A stretch of DNA of 26,637 bases from positions 1-26,637 of the forward strand of contig CAZXSK010000056.1 of NCBI GenBank assembly GCA_964642855.1, read 5' to 3'. The stretch is from CAZXSK01 sp964642855. Its GTDB lineage: Bacteria > Planctomycetota > Phycisphaerae > SM23-33. The translations under genes and the position numbers were made by a program. The number at the start of each line of letters is the position of its first letter. Position 1 is the stretch's first letter. This document shows, in pieces, positions 1-6,070 of the stretch. The notes beneath the pieces were generated by a model, which was given only the letters and a program-made list of their open reading frames with translations, was not told the origin of the DNA and did no database searches.

Positions 1-2
1 TT

Positions 3-41
3 GGCAAGCACGTGGATCCGTTCTCCGAAGTCTCTGTCTAG
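3..41 (+). CDS. Possible C-terminal end of an upstream gene
   Basis: Frame 3 stays open from the window edge to a TAG at 39-41 and would end in GKHVDPFSEVSV. This is the most protein-like of the three plus frames, and a strong terminator hairpin starts 26 bases downstream, as expected after a gene end. Twelve residues are too few to name a family. The call rests on position and the terminator, so it is tentative. Confidence 0.3.
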   Translation, partial: GKHVDPFSEVSV

Positions 42-66
42 ATAGCGTTTAAGAAGCGAGAAAAGG

Positions 67-104
67 AAGCCACCGACGAGGGATTCGACCCGTCGGTGGC
101 TTTT
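67..104 (+). terminator. Rho-independent terminator
   Basis: A 12-bp perfect inverted repeat (67-78 with 91-102; core GCCACCGACG / CGTCGGTGGC) encloses a 12-base loop and ends in a TTTT run. A-rich sequence precedes the stem, so it could also act on the minus strand. It separates the upstream gene from the uronate operon. Confidence 0.8.
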
Positions 105-198
105 CCTATTTCAGAATCGTACCATTCAGGTGAAGTAGCCTGCACAAGGCGTGGACACGGGAAGGAATCCTCTTCGGAGCCTAGCTGCGAAGGTCCAG

Positions 199-235
199 CC
201 GACTGCTATTCGTCGGTATGTGCAGGGCCGACGAA
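199..235 (+). promoter_or_regulatory. Leader of the uronate operon with two competing hairpins
   Basis: The 200 bases between the terminator and the first uronate gene contain no convincing ORF. Within them, CCGAC (199-203) can pair with GTCGG (212-216), while TTCGTCGG (209-216) can instead pair with CCGACGAA (228-235) around an 11-base loop. The two folds exclude each other because they share 212-216. No U-run follows the second hairpin, so it is not a classic attenuator. The repeats could equally be a DNA operator for a sugar-acid regulator. Confidence 0.25.
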
Positions 236-305
236 CAGTATTCTGAACCGGGACCAGTTTCATGCTCGCACGCACGACTCCAGTCGGTAATCGGGGAATC
301 CATCC

Positions 306-1787
306 ATGCTGGTCGGCCAGGCCAAAGACATTTCGGAAGCAGCGGGGATCGACATCTATCCGGCCTCTATCTTCCGCGTAGAAGATATGACGTTCTTCTA
401 CGGGCATCGGGGGAGCGATAAGTTCGTCGGAGCCATCGGCTCCGGGGATCTGGATGGTCAGACCTCAGGCGAATACGAAGAGCGGCCGATTATCCTCGGA
501 CCTCCCAACCACGTAAATGCCGAAGCTCTACGGAGGAACGTCCCGTGGACCAAGCCAACAGCCTTGGGCGGCGGGCCGATCGTCTCCTTCGGTGACCGTC
601 TGGGGGCTGCCTGCGCTGGGCACCTACGAGCGATCCAGGAAGTCGAAGCGAAGATCGCCCCTGCTCTCGCCCTGCTGCGCGTTGACGAAGTTGCCGCTGT
701 GGGGCGACTCGCTCACGAGGTAATTGATGCAGCGACCTGGGGCTGCTTCCAGGAAGGGTACCGCAAGGGGTTCGTCGCAGAAGCGGACAATCTCCGTTGC
801 GAAGTCGACATCACAGCCGCCATTCGCGGCCAGTTTAATCTCTTCACAATCAATCCTTGCGAGCATGTCTGGGACTTGCCGCCGAATGCTTCCATCGAGG
901 CCGTAGCCGATGCATACAGTCATATCGATTTCGGTGCCTTGGAAACCTCGTTGGAAGAGTGGCCGGAGGTCTATGTAGGCCGGCCCATTCGACTTCCGAA
1001 CGATGTCGAGATCGTGATGGATGGCAGGACGTTCGTTCGGGCGGCAGTCCGGCTGGGACAAGCGATTGCCGAGACCCTCCGGCTGGTGCGATTCCTCCAG
1101 GATGCCTGCCCAGGCAACCCTGACATCGGCGTGAGTCTCGCTGAGATGACCGAACCTCTCTCCCCGGAGGAGCACTACTTCTTCACGGCTGAACTACGAA
1201 GGCTGGGCGTAACGATCAAGGCGTTCTCTCCAGCCCTGCCTGGTGTCTCGGGCGATGTCGTCGCTTCGGTAATCGCGCCCGAGCAGTTTGCCGAGGAACT
1301 GGCTCCCCACGTTGCGATCATGAAGCGGAACGGTCCCTACCGTCTTGTTCTGTCTCCCGGCGCAGACAAGTTCAGCCTGCTGCCTGTCCTGCGCGACCAG
1401 ACCGACGGGGTCTGTGGCGTGAAAGTGACGGGGGCAAGCTACCTCGAAGCTATGCGCGTCGTAGCTGTTGTCCAGCCCGAACTGCTTCGAGATACCATCG
1501 AGTTCGCAAAGCTCCGGTACGCGAGTCATCGCAAGGACTTCAGCGTCTCGGCAGAAACGTCCGACATTCCAGACCTGCGCAAGATCCCCGACGATGAACT
1601 CTACACGGTCCTGGATAATGCCGCAACACGGCAGGTCCTCCACGCAACCGTGGGGTCGGTCTTCTCTGGTCCGGGCGTTCACCGTTTCCGCCAGGTGCTC
1701 TACGACGCCATCAACGGAGAAGAGGAACTTCTGTACGCGTTCCTCAAAGGCAGGTTCTCGAAGTACCTGACACCGCTGCTGAACTGA
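306..1787 (+). CDS. uxaE: Tagaturonate epimerase family protein (UxaE-like)
   Basis: UxaE interconverts tagaturonate and fructuronate, linking galacturonate breakdown to the mannonate branch in the cytoplasm. At 493 residues it has about the usual family length. Matches to the family as I recall it are FGDRLG (95-100), EPLSPEEHYF (283-292, with His290), a C-terminal ADKFS (353-357), GASYLEAMRVVA (376-387) and LHATVGSV (445-452). Two signatures look altered: residues 160-164 read ADNLR where ADHLK is expected, and 348-354 read VLSPGAD where a His precedes the SGSD motif. The ATG at 306 is the first possible start, 15 bases after an in-frame TAA at 288-290, and GGGGA at 293-297 is a suitable ribosome binding site. 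It leads a plus-strand run with an SDR, a HAD and a Gfo/Idh/MocA gene. Family membership is fairly secure; the exact reaction is not. Confidence 0.72.
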   Translation: MLVGQAKDISEAAGIDIYPASIFRVEDMTFFYGHRGSDKFVGAIGSGDLDGQTSGEYEERPIILGPPNHVNAEALRRNVPWTKPTALGGGPIVSFGDRLGAACAGHLRAIQEVEAKIAPALALLRVDEVAAVGRLAHEVIDAATWGCFQEGYRKGFVAEADNLRCEVDITAAIRGQFNLFTINPCEHVWDLPPNASIEAVADAYSHIDFGALETSLEEWPEVYVGRPIRLPNDVEIVMDGRTFVRAAVRLGQAIAETLRLVRFLQDACPGNPDIGVSLAEMTEPLSPEEHYFFTAELRRLGVTIKAFSPALPGVSGDVVASVIAPEQFAEELAPHVAIMKRNGPYRLVLSPGADKFSLLPVLRDQTDGVCGVKVTGASYLEAMRVVAVVQPELLRDTIEFAKLRYASHRKDFSVSAETSDIPDLRKIPDDELYTVLDNAATRQVLHATVGSVFSGPGVHRFRQVLYDAINGEEELLYAFLKGRFSKYLTPLLN

Positions 1788-1840
1788 GGGGATCACCTGT
1801 CGTAAATATCCCGCACCCAGGCGGTCGCAGCCATGAACCG

Positions 1841-1932
1841 GCTCTCCGTTCTCACGAAAAGGTGGCAACTCACCCGCTCAGAGGGTACAAGTGTGCCCTT
1901 CATCAAGTGAGAACCTCAAGCAGACGGAGAGC
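1841..1932 (+). promoter_or_regulatory. Candidate structured RNA leader covering the next gene's ribosome binding site
   Basis: The gap before the dehydrogenase gene contains nested inverted repeats. GCTCTCCG (1841-1848) pairs with CGGAGAGC (1925-1932), which includes the GGAGAG ribosome binding site. The adjoining GTTCTCAC (1848-1855) pairs with GTGAGAAC (1907-1914). Inside lie two small hairpins: GGTG/CACC (1861-1864 with 1871-1874) and an 8-bp stem with an AAGT loop (1881-1888 with 1893-1900, including G-U pairs). The result is a branched fold that could hide the ribosome binding site. I do not recognise it as a known riboswitch class. The pairing is seen in the sequence; the regulatory role is inferred. 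Confidence 0.4.
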
Positions 1933-1940
1933 AGCAGATT

Positions 1941-2774
1941 ATGGTGGACAATGCAACCCCCCTCTTTGACGTAAAGGACAAGTGCATCGCGATCACCGGA
2001 GGAGCCGGCGTGCTTTGCGGATGCATGGCCCGAGCGCTGGCAGAGCGAGGAGCCAAGGTCAGCATCATCGATTACGATGTCATGCGGGCCAATGATCTGG
2101 CCAAGGAAATCGAAGATGCTGGCGGGTTCGCGATTCCCGTCGAAGCCAATGTGCTGGAGAAGAAGGCCATCCAGGAAGCTTTCCAGTGCACGGTCGACAG
2201 CCTCGGGCGGATCGATGTGCTGATCAACGGTGCTGGCGGGAACAAGAAGGAGGCCACCGCCATCCCGCCGGACCTGAGCTATTTCGACCTCGATGCCGAC
2301 GCGATCCGATGGGTCTTCGACCTCAACTGTCTAGGGACCATGCTTCCCTGCCAGGTGTTCGGAAAGTACATGGCCGAGCAGAGCAACGGCGTGATCATCA
2401 ACGTCGCCTCCATGAGCGGCTATCACCCACTGACCCGCGTGGTGGGCTACTCGGCCGCCAAGGCCGCCATCATGAACTTCACAGAATGGCTGGCGGTGTA
2501 CATGGCCCAGAACCACTCGCCGGATATCCGCGTGAACGCGATCGCCCCGGGCTTCTTCCTGACCGAACAGAACCGGTTCCTCCTGACCGACGAGAAGACC
2601 GGCGAACTGACCCCCCGCGGCCAGACCATTGTCGACAACACCCCGGCAGGCCGCTTCGGCGAGCCTGAGGAACTCATAGGCACGATCATCTGGCTGATGA
2701 CCGAGGCCTCAAAGTTCGTCACGGGCACAGTGATCCCCATCGATGGCGGGTTCAACGCGTTTTCGGGCGTCTGA
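1941..2774 (+). CDS. SDR oxidoreductase, probable fructuronate reductase (mannonate oxidoreductase)
   Basis: A classical short-chain dehydrogenase of 277 residues. It has the glycine-rich cofactor loop TGGAGVLCG (19-27), NGAGG (96-100), a catalytic Ser at about 157-159, YSAAK (Tyr170, Lys174) and IAPGFF (201-206) after the active site. Asp44 at the end of the second strand suggests NAD(H) rather than NADP(H). SDR-type enzymes in many non-enteric bacteria reduce fructuronate to mannonate. The UxaE-like gene just upstream would supply fructuronate, so this role is favoured, though SDR specificity cannot be read from the sequence. ATG at 1941 follows GGAGAG. The 153-base gap upstream holds a candidate structured leader, suggesting separate control within the operon. 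No uxuA or kdgK gene is in the window. Confidence 0.8.
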   Translation: MVDNATPLFDVKDKCIAITGGAGVLCGCMARALAERGAKVSIIDYDVMRANDLAKEIEDAGGFAIPVEANVLEKKAIQEAFQCTVDSLGRIDVLINGAGGNKKEATAIPPDLSYFDLDADAIRWVFDLNCLGTMLPCQVFGKYMAEQSNGVIINVASMSGYHPLTRVVGYSAAKAAIMNFTEWLAVYMAQNHSPDIRVNAIAPGFFLTEQNRFLLTDEKTGELTPRGQTIVDNTPAGRFGEPEELIGTIIWLMTEASKFVTGTVIPIDGGFNAFSGV

Positions 2775-2802
2775 GCGAATCCCCCCCCGCCGGAGGACAC
2801 CG

Positions 2803-3705
2803 ATGAGCAGGCATCTGGAACAACTGAAGTCCCTGCCGAAAAGCAGGGACTTCTTCGTAGGCATCGACTCGGACGGCTGCGCGTTCGACACCATGGAGAT
2901 CAAGCACAAGGAGTGCTTCATCCCCGCGCTGATCAAACACTGGGACCTGCAGCCCATCTCCCGCTTTGCGCGTCAGGCGTCTGAGTTCGTCAACCTCTAC
3001 AGCGTCCACCGTGGCAGCAACCGCTTCATCGCGTTAGTCAAGACGTTCGATCTGCTGGTGCAATGGAATCAACCTCTGCAACGCGGCTTCACTCCCCCGA
3101 TGATCGATCCGCTACGTGACTGGATCGCGGGCGAAACCCGGTTGTCCAGCGCAACGCTCGATGAGAAGGTCCAGCAGACAGATGATCCCGTGCTTAAACG
3201 GGCGTTGAGGTGGTCCGATGCGGCCAACGCCGCCATCGAGGAGATGGTCCATGGAATGCCTCCCTATCCAGCCGTGCGGGAGAGCATCGCCCGCCTGGCG
3301 CCTCACGCGAACATCATCGTCTGTTCGTCCACGCCCCATGAAGCTCTTACGAGGGAATGGCAGGAGCATGGCCTCGCCGAGCACCTGGACATGATCTGCG
3401 GACAAGAGCAGGGATCGAAATCGGAACACCTGCGATACGGTGCGGGGGGCAAGTATCCACCCGAGCGAGTTCTCATGGTCGGCGACGCGCCTGGAGACAT
3501 GCGTGCAGCCAAGGAGAACGGTTTCCTGTACTACCCGATCAACCCCGGACAGGAAGCGGAGAGTTGGCAGCGTTTCCACGATGAGGCAATCGCACGGTTT
3601 CTGGAGGGATCGTACGCCGGCCAGTACGAATCAGACCGGATCGCAACGTTCAGGTCGCTGCTACCGGAGCACCCGCCATGGGACCCGCGCAGCACCGCGG
3701 ACTGA
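2803..3705 (+). CDS. HAD superfamily hydrolase
   Basis: A 300-residue haloacid-dehalogenase-type hydrolase, probably a phosphatase. Motif I is GIDSDG (20-25; nucleophile Asp22, acid/base Asp24), motif II is CSSTP (174-178), a Lys for motif III lies near 206, and motif IV is GDAPGD (227-232; Asp228, Asp232). The long segment between motifs I and II (about 30-165) is a cap domain that would set specificity. The frame is open from 2743, inside the previous gene, but ATG 2803 is preferred because GGAGG lies at 2792-2796. It starts 28 bases after the dehydrogenase stop, so the two are probably co-transcribed. A phosphatase is not a standard step of hexuronate breakdown, so its substrate is unknown; it may act on a sugar-acid phosphate or clear a by-product. 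Confidence 0.8.
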   Translation: MSRHLEQLKSLPKSRDFFVGIDSDGCAFDTMEIKHKECFIPALIKHWDLQPISRFARQASEFVNLYSVHRGSNRFIALVKTFDLLVQWNQPLQRGFTPPMIDPLRDWIAGETRLSSATLDEKVQQTDDPVLKRALRWSDAANAAIEEMVHGMPPYPAVRESIARLAPHANIIVCSSTPHEALTREWQEHGLAEHLDMICGQEQGSKSEHLRYGAGGKYPPERVLMVGDAPGDMRAAKENGFLYYPINPGQEAESWQRFHDEAIARFLEGSYAGQYESDRIATFRSLLPEHPPWDPRSTAD

Positions 3706-3786
3706 GCCACGAGACCGTCACCGGTGTTGCACCTCGCTACCATGGATGGGACAGGGAGACAAGGATTTCGAAGAAGGATCTGAAAC

Positions 3787-4770
3787 ATGGCTGAGAGACT
3801 TCGATGGGGCATCATCGGGACAGGTTCGATCGCCCGGAAATTCGCGATCGGCCTTGGGCAATCCAGTACCGGCGTGTTGACTGCTGTTGGCTCGCGAACA
3901 CAAAACAAGGCCGAGGAGTTCGGGAACGAATACGAAGTTCCCAATCGCCACGGAAGCTACGAATCGCTGTCAGAAGACCCCGAAGTCGACGCCGTCTACG
4001 TCGCCACCCCACATCCGGCTCACCGGGACAACAGCGTGCTCTGCCTTCGAGCTGGCAAGGCGGTTCTCTGCGAAAAACCATTCGCCGTGAACGCCTCGCA
4101 AGCCGAGGAGATCGTGCACGTGGCGCGAGAAGAGAGCGTGTTCTGCATGGAGGCGATGTGGTCCCGATTCCATCCGCCCTTCGTAAACGTTCGAAAGATG
4201 ATCCGGCAGGGCGATATCGGCGAGCCCCGCATGGTGCACGCCCATTTCGGCTTCCGGACCGGCTGGAACCCCCAGGGCAGGCTGCTGAATCCGGAACTCG
4301 CAGGCGGAGCATTACTCGACGTCGGCATTTACCCGATATCCTTTGCGTCGATGGTCTTCGGCCCCCCGAAAAGCATCCATGCAACAGGTCACATTGGCGA
4401 AACCAACGTTGACGAGCAGGACGGGATCATCTTGGGGTACGAAAGTGGACAGGCCGCCGTGCTTTCCTGTGCCGTGCGAACCAACACGCCCAAGACCGCC
4501 TGCGTCCATGGGACCGAAGGTTCCCTGCGCGTGGAGAATGCGTGGTGGGGAGACCGGGGCGCGACGTTGATCCAGGCCAATGGCGAGGAGAAGCACTACG
4601 ACCTTCCTCGCAAAGGAAACGGCTACAACTACGAGGCCGATGAGGTCGCACACTGCATCCGGGACGGCAAGACTGAAAGCGACGTCATGCCTCTGGACGA
4701 AAGCCTCTCGATCATGCGAACGCTCGACGAGGCGCGCCGGCAAATCGGCCTGCGATACCCGTTCGAGTAG
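3787..4770 (+). CDS. Gfo/Idh/MocA family oxidoreductase
   Basis: A 327-residue NAD(P)-dependent oxidoreductase. The N-terminal Rossmann domain has GTGSIA (11-16), then CEKPFAVN (95-102), whose Lys97 is the usual catalytic or cofactor-binding Lys. The C-terminal alpha/beta domain has GGALLDVGIYPI (173-184), with Asp178 and Tyr182 at the substrate side. The pattern is closest to the dihydrodiol-dehydrogenase / 1,5-anhydrofructose-reductase-like branch, which acts on sugars or related polyols. ATG 3787 follows AAGGAT. It lies 81 bases after the HAD gene and probably ends the uronate operon. Its TAG at 4768-4770 directly abuts the stop of the converging gene. The substrate cannot be assigned. Confidence 0.83.
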   Translation: MAERLRWGIIGTGSIARKFAIGLGQSSTGVLTAVGSRTQNKAEEFGNEYEVPNRHGSYESLSEDPEVDAVYVATPHPAHRDNSVLCLRAGKAVLCEKPFAVNASQAEEIVHVAREESVFCMEAMWSRFHPPFVNVRKMIRQGDIGEPRMVHAHFGFRTGWNPQGRLLNPELAGGALLDVGIYPISFASMVFGPPKSIHATGHIGETNVDEQDGIILGYESGQAAVLSCAVRTNTPKTACVHGTEGSLRVENAWWGDRGATLIQANGEEKHYDLPRKGNGYNYEADEVAHCIRDGKTESDVMPLDESLSIMRTLDEARRQIGLRYPFE

Positions 4771-5910
4771 TCAGGCGCCGCCTTCCATCCCCAGCAGGTC
4801 CTGCTTGAGGTCCAGGTAATACAGATAGTCCTCCGGGTCCACGTTGGGTGGACAGCGGTGGTCGCAGAACGGAATGAACCCGCCCCGTTCCACGTAAGGC
4901 TGGAGCGACCGGAGATACTCCCGAATCTCCCCCCTGCCACGGGCCAGGACCATCTTGTCCATCCCGCCAAGGATCCGCAGATCCGGACCGAACTCATCCA
5001 GGGCTTCGCCCGGATGCCCGCTGCCGTTGACTTCCCAGGGGAACATGGTGTTCAGCCCGGCCTCCAGGAACCCGGGAATGAACGGCCTGACGTCACCGTC
5101 GCAGTCCGTATACCAGATGTCGATCCCTGCGGCCTCGAGCTTATCACCGATGCGTCGATATCTCGGCAGGAGAACGTCCCGAAAGAATGCCATCGAGACA
5201 AGCGGACCACTGTTGCATGAGATGTCCTCCCATCCGCTTGCGAAGTCAAAATCGAACTCGCCAAGCAACTGATCGAGCTGGTCTTCCACCAGCAGGCAAG
5301 CGGTTTCGACCATGTCTTCGACCATGTCGGGGTAGTCGTGGATTGCGTAGGTCAGCCCCTCCAGCGTAAGCATGTCGCGGACCTTGCCGATCAGCGAGCC
5401 GGTGTTGACGCCCACCGCGAAGTCGCGATCCGGCGTAATCCACGCTCGCAGGCCGTCGAGATCGATTCCTCGGGCAGGTTCGTCGCGCCGGAACCGTTCC
5501 TCCTTGATCCGCTGCCAGTCCCCGGGCCCGTTGATTGACGATCGGGTGAAGTAAGGGATCGTGCTATGACCGTCCTTCGGGACCTCACCGGTCAGACCAT
5601 CCACGTTACGGATGATGCGGGTAGTCTCCGTCTCGCCGATGACTTTCTCTTCCATGGGTGGATGCATCCAGATAACACCGGAGGCCTTGGCCAACTGATC
5701 GAACGAGAAGAACGCGTCCGCCTCGGCGTTGCTGGTGATTCCGTTCTCTCGGAACAGATCCCACTGCTGGAAATTCTCCTGCCAGTAGCCGAATTCCATA
5801 TTGAAGCATCGGTCCACGGGCTGGTGGTGCATCTGGGCATTGAACCGCTGGCGGTCGGTCATCGTCCCGGACCACTTCCGACGGATGGGCTTGATGTCTG
5901 GATTGCTCAT
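4771..5910 (-). CDS. Uroporphyrinogen-decarboxylase-like (URO-D / MtaA superfamily) protein
   Basis: A 379-residue TIM-barrel protein of the URO-D superfamily, in the group common in planctomycetes and polysaccharide-degrading anaerobes rather than true HemE. Visible motifs are MTDRQRF (17-23), GWEDIS (226-231), NSGPLVS (233-239), YTDCDGD (267-273, where relatives usually have H-x-D-G-D) and CDHRCPPNVDPEDYLYY (349-365) near the end. Cys270, Cys349, His351 and Cys353 could bind zinc, as in corrinoid methyltransferases, but no corrinoid protein or reactivase is next to it. Start 5910 is chosen because GGGAG sits six bases upstream; Met17 is the alternative. It converges on the Gfo/Idh/MocA gene with no base between the stop codons. 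A methyltransferase or demethylase acting on methylated sugars is possible, but that is speculation. Confidence 0.75.
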   Translation of the reverse strand: MSNPDIKPIRRKWSGTMTDRQRFNAQMHHQPVDRCFNMEFGYWQENFQQWDLFRENGITSNAEADAFFSFDQLAKASGVIWMHPPMEEKVIGETETTRIIRNVDGLTGEVPKDGHSTIPYFTRSSINGPGDWQRIKEERFRRDEPARGIDLDGLRAWITPDRDFAVGVNTGSLIGKVRDMLTLEGLTYAIHDYPDMVEDMVETACLLVEDQLDQLLGEFDFDFASGWEDISCNSGPLVSMAFFRDVLLPRYRRIGDKLEAAGIDIWYTDCDGDVRPFIPGFLEAGLNTMFPWEVNGSGHPGEALDEFGPDLRILGGMDKMVLARGRGEIREYLRSLQPYVERGGFIPFCDHRCPPNVDPEDYLYYLDLKQDLLGMEGGA

Positions 5911-5963
5911 GCGGGGCTCCCGGTTTCTGTCCTGCGGAAAACGCTGCCGGCGCCTCTGGCCGC

Positions 5964-5992
5964 TTGCTGTATGCGACGGCGTGAGCTATTGT
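5964..5992 (+). promoter_or_regulatory. Weak sigma-70-like promoter candidate
   Basis: TTGCTG (5964-5969) and TATTGT (5987-5992) are separated by 17 bases, about 80 bases before the membrane-protein start, in the 160-base gap between two divergent genes. Both boxes are imperfect, so this rests mainly on spacing and position. Confidence 0.25.
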
Positions 5993-6070
5993 GCCTCCCG
6001 GGATGTACTTTTTCCACAGACTGATTCCAGCCGCTATGCAATCCTTGGCCGAGCCAATCATTTGACGGAC

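Noticed and set aside
1788..1940. A known riboswitch class (SAM, glycine, TPP) in the leader
   Set aside because: I compared it with remembered consensus cores and found only chance short matches, so only an unclassified structured leader is reported.
4771..5910. True heme-pathway HemE
   Set aside because: It lacks the HemE N-terminal signature and length pattern, and its C-terminal CDHRCPP region fits the orphan URO-D-like clade instead.
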